From Brevibacillus brevis (GTDB lineage: Bacteria; Bacillota; Bacilli; Brevibacillales; Brevibacillaceae), in assembly GCF_031583145.1 (NCBI RefSeq), contig NZ_CP134050.1, forward strand, positions 1,082,001 to 1,146,000: a stretch of DNA of 64,000 nt, read 5' to 3'. The notes under the pieces are model-generated. The model had not been told where the DNA came from and made no database searches. It saw nothing but the letters and a program-made list of their open reading frames with translations. The position numbers and the translations under genes are program-made. This document shows, one piece after another, positions 17,246 through 26,660 of the stretch (position 1 is the first letter of the stretch; every line of letters begins with the position of its first letter).

Positions 17246-17500
17246 TTTTTTGGGGACAACAAGGGCTGGGGATTTGGCGTCTGCGTACCAGGCCTTCGAG
17301 GATTACGTCGTAAGTGCCGTCGTCTGCTCCAGCGGCTGTGAAGCCCTCGCACCGGAGCATACTGGTTCCTGCGACAAGGGCAAAGCCGTAAGAAGGACTT
17401 CTCATCCGCCGACTTCGGCAGCATCCCAGCCCGTTTTCTGTGCTAGGAAAAAATGTTGACTCATAAACTGATACCTAGCGAGAAAAAGGAGGGAGCACCG

Positions 17501-17830
17501 ATGTTTGCGCGCATGGTCTTTTTCAAGCTGGAGCCTGGCAGCAGACGGCTGGCAGAGCAGGTCGTCCAGGAGCTGAATCTCATCTCGCGGCAGCAGAAGG
17601 GCTTTCGCGGCAACGCCTACTTCTTCGAGGATGGAAAGGGAGAATACGCCGCCCTTAACTATTGGGAGTCGAAAAAAGACGCGGAGTCGGCGAACGCGAT
17701 CATGTTCCCGTATTTTCAAGCGGCCGTCCGGGACGTGGTGAAAGAGGAGCCTGCTTTGCGCATCTTTGAAGTCTACGATCCGCTGGAAAAGCTGCCGCTC
17801 GATACGACCGCCAGCCTTTACGATTATTAA
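17501..17830 (+). CDS. Antibiotic-biosynthesis-monooxygenase (ABM) fold protein
   Basis: A 109-residue dimeric alpha/beta-barrel type protein. MFARMVFFKLEPGSRRLAEQVVQEL is the N-terminal strand-helix of the ABM fold, followed by GFRGNAYFFEDGKGEYAALNYWESKKDAESAN, the central strands with the conserved Trp. Family members include haem-degrading and quinol-oxidising monooxygenases as well as proteins of unknown role. AAAGGAGGG lies upstream of ATG 17501. Single gene; function not assigned. Confidence 0.75.
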   Translation: MFARMVFFKLEPGSRRLAEQVVQELNLISRQQKGFRGNAYFFEDGKGEYAALNYWESKKDAESANAIMFPYFQAAVRDVVKEEPALRIFEVYDPLEKLPLDTTASLYDY

Positions 17831-17915
17831 GCGTCATCCTTGCCCGCCTGTCTGGCATTCCGCTGAGAATGTCTGCCTGTCTTCCAAAGTGAATATGGCA
17901 ACCGGACAGCTCCGG

Positions 17916-17924
17916 TGGTACAAT
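17916..17924 (+). promoter_or_regulatory. Extended -10 promoter of the yjdF leader
   Basis: TGGTACAAT reads as an extended -10 element (TGn then TACAAT) about 14 bases before the riboswitch begins; no clear -35 hexamer. Confidence 0.45.
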
Positions 17925-17938
17925 GAATGGATAAATTA

Positions 17939-18061
17939 GGAAAGCGGGAGCGTAAAAACACGGTCCGGTTGGTAGTCCGGGCGCACGGAACCGCTTTATC
18001 TCCGTGTCAGTAACCTTCCCCCCTCGGGATGTCCGTCGCTCTCGTCATGTTGCAGAGGGGG
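17939..18061 (+). promoter_or_regulatory. yjdF-motif (azaaromatic) riboswitch
   Basis: This leader starts near AAAGCGGGAGCGTAAAAAC and includes ACGG..GTCCGG and the long-range partner GGAACCGC, which match my memory of the yjdF RNA motif, and the downstream gene is yjdF itself. The 3' end holds CCCCCTC (18019-18025), which is complementary to GAGGGGG (18055-18061), the ribosome site. This implies translational control. The class is reported to sense aromatic heterocycles. Confidence 0.82.
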
Positions 18062-18068
18062 AATCTTC

Positions 18069-18482
18069 ATGAAGCTGACTGTGTACCATGACGGTCAATT
18101 TTGGGTAGGTGTTGTGGAAGAGTATGGAAAAGGAAAGGTCATGGCGGGCAGATACGTATTTGGTGCAGAGCCCAACGATCAGGAAATTCTGGCGTTCGTC
18201 TTGCAACAGATCGACGCGGTGACGAGCAGGCTGTCGCAAGCCGTGGAACAGGGCCGAGCCGCTGGCGAGCGCAGGGTGAATCCGAAGCGGCTGGCGAGGC
18301 AGGTCGCGCGCGAAATGGAGTGCAAAGGCGTCTCCTCCTATGCGCAGGAGGCCATCCAGCGAGAGTATGAGCAGAGGAAAAAGGAGAGGCAGACCAGCAC
18401 TCGCCAGCAAAAGGAAATGCACAAGGAGCGGCTGCGGGAAATCAAGCGCCAAAAGGCCAAGGCGAAGCACCGCGGCAAATAG
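18069..18482 (+). CDS. yjdF: YjdF-family protein (DUF2992)
   Basis: A 137-residue protein: MKLTVYHDGQFWVGVVEEYGKGKVMAGRYVFGAEPNDQEILAFV at the N-terminus, then a highly charged Lys/Arg/Glu/Gln-rich helical tail ending KRQKAKAKHRGK. This is the family layout. The biochemical role is unknown; control by a riboswitch for azaaromatic compounds suggests detoxification or export-related function. The ribosome site GAGGGGG is predicted to be hidden by the riboswitch expression platform. Confidence 0.9.
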   Translation: MKLTVYHDGQFWVGVVEEYGKGKVMAGRYVFGAEPNDQEILAFVLQQIDAVTSRLSQAVEQGRAAGERRVNPKRLARQVAREMECKGVSSYAQEAIQREYEQRKKERQTSTRQQKEMHKERLREIKRQKAKAKHRGK

Positions 18483-18525
18483 ACAGAGCCCCATCATCCA
18501 TGCACGTGGAGATGGGGCTGTTTGC
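18483..18525 (+). terminator. Terminator-like hairpin after yjdF
   Basis: AGCCCCATC..GATGGGGCT stem followed by GTTTGCATTT; a weak T-tract. It separates convergent yjdF and bshB2. Confidence 0.6.
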
Positions 18526-18541
18526 ATTTCAAAAACGAGAA

Positions 18542-19195
18542 TTATTGGAAGGGGTATGTCCAGAAGCGCTCGGTGCCGAACCGGTCCTGGATTTCCTTGG
18601 TGATTTGCTCGTCGTAGTTCAACAGCTCGGCTACCTGGAACTGCGAGCGGTGGGCCAGGATCGACTTGATCTTTTGCGGCAAGAAGTCTTTTACATCGTG
18701 AAACACGTCGGGGCGGCCGATTCCTTGCTCCAAATTTTTGGCAAAGGCCAGGCAGTAGACCGGCGGCCTTTCCGCTTTGGGGATTCTCGCTACGGTGCGC
18801 ACGACGGCAGCTCCGCACGCATCGTGATCCGGATGCACGCTGTACCCTGGATAGAATGTGAAGATCATCGTCGGATGAATTTCCTGGATGATGGCATCGA
18901 TCTTTCCGTCCAGCAGCTCCTGGTCCTCGAATTCGATCGTCTTGTCATGAAAGCCGAGCAGGCGCAGATCCTGGATTCCGATAGCGCGGCAGGATTCCTC
19001 CAGCTCCTTCTTGCGGATGGAAGGAAGCGTCACTCGTGTAGCAAAAGGGGGATTTCCCATGTTTCGCCCCATTTCACCCAGCGTCAGGCAGGCGTAGGTG
19101 ACGTGAGCGCCGTTTTTGATATGCTTCGCTAGCGTACCCGATAATCCAAATGCCTCGTCATCCGGATGAGGCAGCACAACAAGAATGCGTTCCAT
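18542..19195 (-). CDS. bshB2: Bacillithiol biosynthesis deacetylase BshB2
   Basis: A 217-residue LmbE-like deacetylase. It has the zinc-binding motif PHPDDEAFGLSGTLAKH at the N-terminus and the second metal/His motif SVHPDHDACGAAVVR near residue 115. BshB removes the acetyl group from GlcNAc-malate before cysteine addition in bacillithiol synthesis. I prefer ATG 19195 (MERILVVLPHPDDE), with GAGGAG 12 bases upstream; ATG 19207 abuts that site. It follows yojF with a 23-base gap, as in Bacillus. Confidence 0.9.
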   Translation of the reverse strand: MERILVVLPHPDDEAFGLSGTLAKHIKNGAHVTYACLTLGEMGRNMGNPPFATRVTLPSIRKKELEESCRAIGIQDLRLLGFHDKTIEFEDQELLDGKIDAIIQEIHPTMIFTFYPGYSVHPDHDACGAAVVRTVARIPKAERPPVYCLAFAKNLEQGIGRPDVFHDVKDFLPQKIKSILAHRSQFQVAELLNYDEQITKEIQDRFGTERFWTYPFQ

Positions 19196-19218
19196 GAAAA
19201 AGTTCATCTCCTCTTCCG

Positions 19219-19563
19219 TTAAAAGGGCTGTCTGCTCAGCTGCAAGGATACGATCAGCTTGCCCTGACTGTCATGCCCTGCCATTATCAGTCTTTCCGTT
19301 TCGGTTTCCTCATAATGAGTCAACCCTTCGGAGTACACCCATCCTTGCCCCATTTTCAACCCGACCCGATACGGACCGTTTCCTGAGATGGATCCATGAG
19401 AGAATCGTATGACGGCATTGGTGATGAAGTTCGCAGCCGGGTGCTTCGAACTGTCAAAATGGGCAGCGTATGCCCCCGTGGTCATTTCCAGGTGAATATA
19501 TACCTCTTGATCCTTCAGGTTGTCGATTCTGCGTTGGACATCCTCTTGATTGATAAGCTGCAT
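19219..19563 (-). CDS. yojF: YojF-family protein (DUF1806)
   Basis: A 114-residue protein with the DUF1806 core DLKDQ.. VYIHLEMTTGAYAAHF, FITNAVIRFSHGSISGNGPYRVGLKMGQGWVYSEGLTHYE. Its role is unknown; it is conserved beside bshB2 in bacilli and so is linked to bacillithiol metabolism by context. ATG 19563 has AGGGGG upstream. It is the first gene of the yojF-bshB2 unit. Confidence 0.88.
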   Translation of the reverse strand: MQLINQEDVQRRIDNLKDQEVYIHLEMTTGAYAAHFDSSKHPAANFITNAVIRFSHGSISGNGPYRVGLKMGQGWVYSEGLTHYEETETERLIMAGHDSQGKLIVSLQLSRQPF

Positions 19564-19707
19564 CAAAGTGCCCCCTATCGGAACGTCATTGATTCCGTCA
19601 TTGTTTAAATAGCTACCTTGCTTGATCTAACATTAGAAAACCTCCACATAGATGTCAAGAAGCCAGTCTGCAAAAATGAGCTCCAGGTGCACTTGGGGCA
19701 TGGGCAA

Positions 19708-19757
19708 GACGAAAAAGGCTGAACGCCCACACTATCCGAAACACGGATGGGCTCCAG
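19708..19757 (-). terminator. Terminator of the 293-residue membrane protein gene
   Basis: Minus strand GGCTG-GCCCA-CCG..CGG-GTGGGC-CAGCC followed by TTTTT. It also marks the boundary from the yojF promoter region. Confidence 0.75.
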
Positions 19758-19820
19758 CCGGTACCTTCTTTTCTTTCGGGCGGTCCATGTACGCATGCCG
19801 ATACGGCGCGCTGCGGATTG

Positions 19821-20702
19821 TCAAAGAATGGCCTTGCCTGCTGGAACAGTCTGGTCGGACTGTCGTCTCAGCAGCACGATCCCCGGCGCAAGCGAAATCA
19901 GAAGCGACACGAATGCGAGAACCGGAAGAACGGACCATTCAAGAACCGGGTGTCCGAGGTAGGTTTGCCAGCCAACGGCTACTAGGCTAACCAAGTATGC
20001 GGTCCCCGCCAGATGGATAAATGCTTTGCGCGCGGAATGAGTGAGTGCCGTGCGTTCAGACAGCCAGGCGATAAACGGTACGACCTGAAGCGCGTGGAAA
20101 CCGAGGCCATGCAGCCAGATGATGCTGCCGTGCAGGCCGACGAGGCGGCCGTTGTTGAAGGAAATCCAGACGCCTGCTGCAAACGACAGCAAGACTGCCA
20201 GCATGGCATAGCGAATCCCGACGATCAGCTCCGGACGAAGCCGATAAGCCTTCGGACGAAAATATTGAACCGCTACGAACAAATAAAACAGGATCAATAG
20301 AAGAGCGACAAACGTAAAGATGGAGCCTACCCAGACGTCAAAAGGCATGCCGCCCTTCACGAATCTCGGGTCTACGCCGCGAAAGTTTTGCACGGTTTCT
20401 GCAGCGTACGAATAGAGCGCAAGCACGATGTACGACCATCGAAAGAGAGCTCTGCTTTTGTTCCCCAACGCGGTAAAGGGGAGGATCGCCGCTGTCGACA
20501 ACAGAAAGACACCCAGTGCGGCATTGAAGGAGAATGCTTTCAGAACATCTCCCTTGGGAAAGACCGGTCCCCCGTACAGGATGACCCAGACCCCGCATAT
20601 TGCAGCCAAAAGAAAGCCGAGCAATCCCGTCAAAACCAGCCATTTTTCTCCTGTAAAAAAGGAGGGTGAGGCCTTTCTTTCTTGCCCTTTTCCATTTCTC
20701 AT
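19821..20702 (-). CDS. Polytopic membrane protein of unknown function
   Basis: A 293-residue protein with a charged N-terminus (MRNGKGQERKASP) and about eight predicted helices, for example GLLGFLLAAICGVWVILYG and VGSIFTFVALLLILFYLF. A conserved-looking loop NNGRLVGLHGSIIWLHGLGFHALQVVPFIAW contains several His, which could bind a metal or haem, but I recognise no named family. I chose ATG 20702 because GGAGG lies eight bases upstream. Monocistronic with its own terminator. Confidence 0.7.
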   Translation of the reverse strand: MRNGKGQERKASPSFFTGEKWLVLTGLLGFLLAAICGVWVILYGGPVFPKGDVLKAFSFNAALGVFLLSTAAILPFTALGNKSRALFRWSYIVLALYSYAAETVQNFRGVDPRFVKGGMPFDVWVGSIFTFVALLLILFYLFVAVQYFRPKAYRLRPELIVGIRYAMLAVLLSFAAGVWISFNNGRLVGLHGSIIWLHGLGFHALQVVPFIAWLSERTALTHSARKAFIHLAGTAYLVSLVAVGWQTYLGHPVLEWSVLPVLAFVSLLISLAPGIVLLRRQSDQTVPAGKAIL

Positions 20703-20867
20703 TTTTGTTCCTCCAACACTCGAAATTGTTACTCTCACAGTACCCGAAGGAGGAGGGGGAACGTAATTGGCTGAGGATGGAAAGAAGGCTTTGTCTCTTG
20801 GATGATTTTACCTCCGTCTAAAGTCCGAGCGTCCTTGTCCGCTTTGGGGAGAAATGGCTTTCCGGCA

Positions 20868-20906
20868 AAGAAAAAAGGGGGATTGCCTCCCCCTTGCATG
20901 AACGGC
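20868..20906 (-). terminator. Terminator of the LysR-DinB unit
   Basis: Minus strand GGGGGAGG..CCCCCC then TTTTTT, immediately after the DinB stop. Confidence 0.8.
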
Positions 20907-20920
20907 CTTTCTCGATTCCT

Positions 20921-21391
20921 TTACCCTTGGCTCTGCCGATACGCATCCCGCACCCGCTGGATCTGGGCGAGGTGATCCCGGACATGCTGGACGCGGAATT
21001 CCAGCAGCTGTAAAAAGGTAAAACGTTCCGCATCAGGATACACCCCTACCCGCTCGGCTTGTTCGTCCGTCAGTTGGTCCAGAATCGGCCGCATGCTGGC
21101 GCGCAGCATGTGAAACAGGAGCAGGTGCTGTTCCCGGTCCAGGGAATCATAGTCCAGCTGCTTCACCCATGCGTTTTGGTCAAACGAAATCAGGAGGGGT
21201 TCGTCCTCCGCCAAGACTTTTTTCAATCGGTGGGTAGACAAAATCTCGGAATCCGTCACATGGATGAGAATTTGATGGATGCTCCATTTGTCTGGTGCGG
21301 GCTTGAAACGGAGCTCCTCTTCACTCAATCCCTGTATGGCTTCCCGCAGCATCGTGTATCCGCGGTGGTACTCCTCACGTAACGCTTCCAT
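20921..21391 (-). CDS. DinB-family (DinB_2) protein
   Basis: A 156-residue DinB-fold protein: the helix with PDKWSIHQILIHVTDSEI carries the first metal His, and the C-terminal RVQHVRDHLAQIQRVRDAY carries the HxxxH-type pair. It is a candidate metal-dependent thiol transferase; the activity is inferred. ATG 21391 has GAGGAGGGGG upstream, and the start lies inside the end of the upstream LysR gene (17-base overlap), so it is probably co-transcribed. Confidence 0.8.
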   Translation of the reverse strand: MEALREEYHRGYTMLREAIQGLSEEELRFKPAPDKWSIHQILIHVTDSEILSTHRLKKVLAEDEPLLISFDQNAWVKQLDYDSLDREQHLLLFHMLRASMRPILDQLTDEQAERVGVYPDAERFTFLQLLEFRVQHVRDHLAQIQRVRDAYRQSQG

Positions 21392-22334
21392 GTTCCCCCT
21401 CCTCATTTTTCAGCCCATTTTCGGTTATTGTAGCACCAAGGAAGGAACTGGAAAATGATTTCTTTTGTCTATCTCTGCTCAATCGGCAGATGATGTCGAC
21501 GAACTTCTTTACCGCGGGTGAAGCCTCTTCGAAGGAACGGGAAATAATCCCGATATCCCGGGTGATTTTTGGATGAGTGTCCTTGACCAATAAATCGTGA
21601 GCAACAGAAGAAAGGGTAAAATTCGAAATGATGCCGATGCCCAGATTTTTTGCCACCAGCTGGAGCAGCGTGTCGGCAGTCTGGACAGTCAGGTTGTCGC
21701 TGAGGGCAATCTGATTTTTCAGCAGTACCGCGGAAAGGGCGGTTTCGTGACCGCCTTTGCAATAGATGATTTCATCCCGATATGCTTCGATGTCGATTTT
21801 GTTTTCACGCTGTAACGGATGATGCTTCGGAATGACCGCGACCATGTGATCCTGGATGATCGCTTCAAAATCAAAGCCATCGAAAGGGGAGGCGACGATC
21901 CCCACGTCTACCGTGCGATGATCCACCCATTCCTTGATTTGACTGGAGGTCCCTTCCGCAAGCTCGATACGGACCAATGGGTAACTGGATCGGAACAAGG
22001 CGATGGCATCCGGGAGCAGATTAGTTGACGCGGCAGGAAACGAGCCGATTTTTACTTTTCCTCGCAGCAGGTTGTTTTCCTGATCGGCAATTTGGACGAT
22101 CTTGTCCTCGAGGGCCAGCATCTGTCTGGCCAGCGCCAAAATTTCCTTGCCGGTCTCCGTCAGGACAAGCCCGTGATGCTTATCCCGCAAAAACAAGCGG
22201 ACATTCAAAGAGGTTTCCAGGTTTTTGACCGCCTTGCTGACAGCCGGCTGGGAAATAAACAGCTCTTTGGAAGCCTCAGTGATATTCAGTTTGTCCGCGA
22301 CGATTGCAAAGATCCTGAGATTGTTCATGTTCAT
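21375..22334 (-). CDS. LysR-family transcriptional regulator
   Basis: A 319-residue protein. The N-terminal winged helix-turn-helix is MNNLRIFAIVADKLNITEASKELFISQPAVSKAVKNLE; the C-terminal effector domain begins near GKVKIGSFPAAS. It is divergent from the MFS gene at 22502 and upstream of a DinB gene, so it probably controls one or both. An ATAAC-N6-GTTAT site lies 16 bases upstream of its start, suggesting autoregulation. The ribosome site is weak. Confidence 0.9.
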   Translation of the reverse strand: MNMNNLRIFAIVADKLNITEASKELFISQPAVSKAVKNLETSLNVRLFLRDKHHGLVLTETGKEILALARQMLALEDKIVQIADQENNLLRGKVKIGSFPAASTNLLPDAIALFRSSYPLVRIELAEGTSSQIKEWVDHRTVDVGIVASPFDGFDFEAIIQDHMVAVIPKHHPLQRENKIDIEAYRDEIIYCKGGHETALSAVLLKNQIALSDNLTVQTADTLLQLVAKNLGIGIISNFTLSSVAHDLLVKDTHPKITRDIGIISRSFEEASPAVKKFVDIICRLSRDRQKKSFSSSFLGATITENGLKNEEGEHGSVT

Positions 22335-22349
22335 CTTTATGCACCCGCT

Positions 22350-22365
22350 ATAACGAAATGGTTAT
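22350..22365 (-). promoter_or_regulatory. Candidate LysR operator
   Basis: ATAAC-GAAATG-GTTAT, a dyad of the T-N11-A type typical of LysR-family sites, next to the lysR start in the region shared with the divergent MFS gene. Confidence 0.45.
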
Positions 22366-22501
22366 GTTAAGTTTCCGATATCTGTATTTCAGTTATGTAA
22401 TCAGATCATCTACGATGAAAGAGCAAAAGTCAACGACGAAACCAAAAAAGGTGACGTCGGTTCAGTCACACGCTTTTTTCAGAAAGGGGAATGGTGGATA
22501 G

Positions 22502-23728
22502 ATGAATGGCTGTCAGGAAATCAGCATGTCAAAGAGTGTCAAAAGACGTGCCGGGGATTCATGGAGGATATGGACAACGGCTTGGATGGTTACAGCGGTC
22601 TTTACTTTGTCGAACTCCGCCACGCCGCTTTATGTCCATTGGCAGCGGGAGATCGGTTTTTCCAACGGCACGTTAACACTGGTCTTCGCTGCTTATATCG
22701 CGGGTCTGCTCGCGACTCTGCTGTTCGCGGGCCAGCTGTCGGACCGGTTCGGCCGCAAGCCGGTGCTTTTTCCTGGACTGGCTGCCGCTGTTTTTTCATG
22801 CGTTCTGTTTTCTTTTGCGTCTTCAGTGGCTGTTCTTCTGATCGCTCGGTTTCTGACGGGAGTGGCTGTAGGGGCGATTGTATCGGCAGGAATGGCAGCA
22901 GTAGTGGATGCAGGCGGTTCTTGCCATAGGCAGTCGGCTTCCTTGGCGGCATCTGTCGCGATGGTGTCTGGAGCGGGATTGGGCCCCTTGCTTGCGGGGA
23001 TCTTGGCAGAGGGGCTGGCTCAACCGATTGTGCCTATCTACTCCATTCAGCTAGTCATGATAGGCAGTGCTTTTTGGGTGGCTGCCGCCCTTCCGGTGAA
23101 AGGCAGAGCCGGTCTTCATCAGGAACGCTTTCGTTTCCGCCTGCCGGGCATACCTGCTGCCAATCGTCTTCACCTCGCATGCGGAATCTCCGTTTTTGCA
23201 CCTGGCATTACGGCTACTTCGTTTTTGTTGTCGCTTGGCCCCTCGCTTTTTGCAAAGCTTCTCCATGTGGCGAGCCCTCTTGTGGCGGGAGGAACAGCGT
23301 GCGTGATGTTCATCTCGGCAACAGGAGTCCAGTTCGCCATGAAAATGTTGCCGATCCGCACCATTTTCCGGAACGGCGCAGCTGCCACCATCCTGTCCAT
23401 GTGCTTCACTACGGTTGCTGTAACCGCATCGTCTGCCTGGGCACTCGTGCTTGCCGCGATCCTGGCCGGAGCTGGTCAAGGTCTCGGTCAGCTCGGCGGC
23501 CTGACGCTGATCGGCCTGCACGTGCCGGTGGAGCGGAGAGCGGAGGCGAATGCCGTCCTCCATATCGGCGGTTACATTCCGGCTGCGCTCTTGCCGGTGT
23601 GCTCCGGTTATCTCATCGATGTGACGGGACTGGCAACCGGGGCGACGATCTTTGCAGTCATCTTGTCCGTGGCGGCGATGACTGCGGCGATTTTTACCCG
23701 TGCACGCTTGAAGGCGAACGCCACATAA
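22502..23728 (+). CDS. MFS transporter, DHA1-like
   Basis: A 408-residue protein with about 12 helices. It has STPLYVHWQREIGFSNGTLTLVFAAYIAGLL in helices 1-2 (after SNSA), motif A GQLSDRFGRKPVLFPG, and a motif C-like MVSGAGLGPLLAGILAEG in helix 5. It probably exports a small toxic compound under control of the divergent LysR. Start is ATG 22502 (GGTGG upstream) or ATG 22526 (AGGA upstream); I cannot decide. Confidence 0.87.
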   Translation: MNGCQEISMSKSVKRRAGDSWRIWTTAWMVTAVFTLSNSATPLYVHWQREIGFSNGTLTLVFAAYIAGLLATLLFAGQLSDRFGRKPVLFPGLAAAVFSCVLFSFASSVAVLLIARFLTGVAVGAIVSAGMAAVVDAGGSCHRQSASLAASVAMVSGAGLGPLLAGILAEGLAQPIVPIYSIQLVMIGSAFWVAAALPVKGRAGLHQERFRFRLPGIPAANRLHLACGISVFAPGITATSFLLSLGPSLFAKLLHVASPLVAGGTACVMFISATGVQFAMKMLPIRTIFRNGAAATILSMCFTTVAVTASSAWALVLAAILAGAGQGLGQLGGLTLIGLHVPVERRAEANAVLHIGGYIPAALLPVCSGYLIDVTGLATGATIFAVILSVAAMTAAIFTRARLKANAT

Positions 23729-23776
23729 TTCCGGTGGAGCGAGGGGAGAAAAGGGAGGGGTGCCAGTCCGTCTCCC

Positions 23777-24349
23777 TCATCCTTGTTCCAGCAGATGGCT
23801 GTTTTCATAAAGGTGGTACATGGAAAATTCGTTCCCCATGGACAGGGCGGCCTGATACGCTTCTTCCGTGCTTTTCCCGTTTTGGATGATTTCGTAGAAA
23901 AGCCGCAGGACAAAGAGAAGCGCTGCATTTCCATCCGGATAGTCGTTCGGTCCGATATACAGCCGGCAGCCACGGTCCAGAAAAGCTTGCGCCAAAACCG
24001 GATCGCCGAGAGTGCATCCGTTGCCGATGACGACTTTTCCCTCCAGCTTCGCAAAGCGAAGAATTTCATCCGAACCAAAATCGCCTGCAGGTTCCCCCGG
24101 CTCGTACACGTCTTCGCCCAATTCCGGCATGAGGAGCTTTCCTTCATCACCGTGGAAGCAAAGGACGATCATATCGGTGTCCGGATAAATGTCTTCGCCG
24201 GACAAGACGGAAATGAAATCGTTCGGCCTGCCGATCCAGTAGGGAAAGACTCTGGCCCCGAAATATTCAAGTGAGGCACGCAGCGCCTGTGTCTCCATGT
24301 CGCAGTCCGGCCCGCATACCAGAGCGACGTTCATCACGGGTTTGCTCAT
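23777..24349 (-). CDS. Small caspase/CHAT-fold protein, putative clan CD protease
   Basis: A 190-residue protein starting MSKPVMNVALVCGP. The order of elements matches the minimal clan CD (caspase, gingipain, CHAT) core: a hydrophobic strand ending TDMIVLCFHGDEG (His followed by Gly, near residue 74), a strand ending GKVVIGNGCTLGDP (Cys near residue 115), then a G-rich strand RLYIGPNDYPDG, a long helix FVLRLFYEII and the GKSTEEAYQAAL helix seen in CHAT domains. His and Cys fit a catalytic dyad. I infer the family from layout alone. ATG 24349 has GGAGG eight bases upstream. Confidence 0.55.
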   Translation of the reverse strand: MSKPVMNVALVCGPDCDMETQALRASLEYFGARVFPYWIGRPNDFISVLSGEDIYPDTDMIVLCFHGDEGKLLMPELGEDVYEPGEPAGDFGSDEILRFAKLEGKVVIGNGCTLGDPVLAQAFLDRGCRLYIGPNDYPDGNAALLFVLRLFYEIIQNGKSTEEAYQAALSMGNEFSMYHLYENSHLLEQG

Positions 24350-24443
24350 TTTCAATTCCTCCATCCAAGCTCATACTTGCGTTCTCTTCCATTTACGAAT
24401 GAGGGCAAGGAATGTTCCGTGATTTCCAAATGCGGATGGCAAG

Positions 24444-24496
24444 AAGGCAGCGGCAGTCTCGGACGTGAACGAAAAGTCCGGACCACCGCTGCCTTT
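24444..24496 (+). repeat. Hairpin repeat R2, copy a
   Basis: AAGGCAGCGG..CCGCTGCCTT stem with inner GGAC..GTCC and the R2 element CAGCGGCAGTCT. It lies at the 3' end of the phytase gene and probably ends that transcript, although the better T-tract (CCTTTT) is on the plus strand. Confidence 0.65.
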
Positions 24497-24515
24497 TGTG
24501 CGAAATCGGCGTTCC

Positions 24516-25664
<1,149 letters not shown>

Positions 25665-25715
25665 TCAAGATACCTCCATATTCGACACGAATGATAATGA
25701 CATCACCTTTTACTG

Positions 25716-25754
25716 TATCAATTGGATGTGAATCTTGAATCGATTCAATGTAAA
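25716..25754 (-). promoter_or_regulatory. PhoP box upstream of the phytase gene
   Basis: On the minus strand four hexamers start every 11 bases: TTTACA (25754-25749), TCGATT (25743-25738), TTCACA (25732-25727), TTGATA (25721-25716). Three fit the TT(A/C/T)ACA-like PhoP consensus of Bacillus and the 6+5 spacing is exact. Confidence 0.75.
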
Positions 25755-25919
25755 TTCTTTGTAATTTTGTACGAGCTTAGGAAAGGGAAGGGGGAGTATA
25801 GCAGCGAGGAGCCATGAATGGATGGGGAAGATGTTGGAGGGACGAAGCCGCTTGGATCGGCTCGCCCCCCGTATTCATCAATCGAGGATCTTGTAATAAA
25901 TGCCCACGAGGAAGTGGTG

Positions 25920-26660
25920 CTACCACTCTATCCGTTTTCGTTCTCGAAAGAAGCCGCCAGTCGGACCATCTTCACCCAGTGTCGCCAACCAGACTGCCGT
26001 ATCTGCTCCTTCCGCTACCGTCAGCGGAGCATCTGCGCCGCCCATATCCGTTTGCACCCTGCCAGGACAGACCGCATTCACTTTGATCCCCATTTCCGAC
26101 ACCTCTTGCGCAGCCAGGCATGTCAAGGCATTCAGCATGGTTTTGGAGATGCGATAGGCGGAGGAGGACCCTTTGAGGCCCAGAAATCCTTGCAAAATCT
26201 CAAAAGCTCCAAGCCCCGATGAGATATTGACGATACGGCCGTACCGATGGGCTTTCATCAGAGGAACGGATGCCTGAATCATCCGCAGGGCACCAAAGTA
26301 ATTGGTCTCGAAGGTCTCCTTCATGACGGATTCTTCCACGTCCAGCACCGAGACGCCTCTGTCCATAATAATGCCTGCATTGTTCACCAGCACGTCAAGA
26401 CGGCCAAAATCATGTTCTACTCGGCGGATCATGTCCTGGATGCTTTTCCGATCATGTACGTCGACGACCTGGAATTCAACCGATAGACCCTCCTGGCGCA
26501 TTTCCTCCACGGCTTTTCGCCCTTTGTCTTCATCCCGACAAGTGATGATGACTTGCAATCCTTTTTCAGCCAACTGGCGTGAAATTTCCTTCCCAATACC
26601 GCGGTTCCCTCCAGTGACGATCGCAAGCCGTTGATTTGCCGTTTTCAATATCGGATTCAT
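25920..26660 (-). CDS. Short-chain dehydrogenase/reductase
   Basis: A 246-residue classical SDR. It has the NAD(P) motif VTGGNRGIGKEI, the NNAG motif VLVNNAGII, the catalytic Ser in VNISSGLG and the YRISK motif (Tyr, Lys), followed by PG. Composition resembles carbonyl reductases that detoxify quinones and aldehydes. Its ATG overlaps the stop of the upstream MerR gene (ATGA at 26657-26660), so the two are coupled. Confidence 0.92.
   Translation of the reverse strand: MNPILKTANQRLAIVTGGNRGIGKEISRQLAEKGLQVIITCRDEDKGRKAVEEMRQEGLSVEFQVVDVHDRKSIQDMIRRVEHDFGRLDVLVNNAGIIMDRGVSVLDVEESVMKETFETNYFGALRMIQASVPLMKAHRYGRIVNISSGLGAFEILQGFLGLKGSSSAYRISKTMLNALTCLAAQEVSEMGIKVNAVCPGRVQTDMGGADAPLTVAEGADTAVWLATLGEDGPTGGFFRERKRIEW

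Noticed and set aside
17025..17405. A 126-codon minus-strand frame upstream of the MFS gene
   Set aside because: It runs through a terminator hairpin and into the MFS start. The first part looks protein-like (ADDGTYDVILEGLV) but there is no ribosome site or family match.
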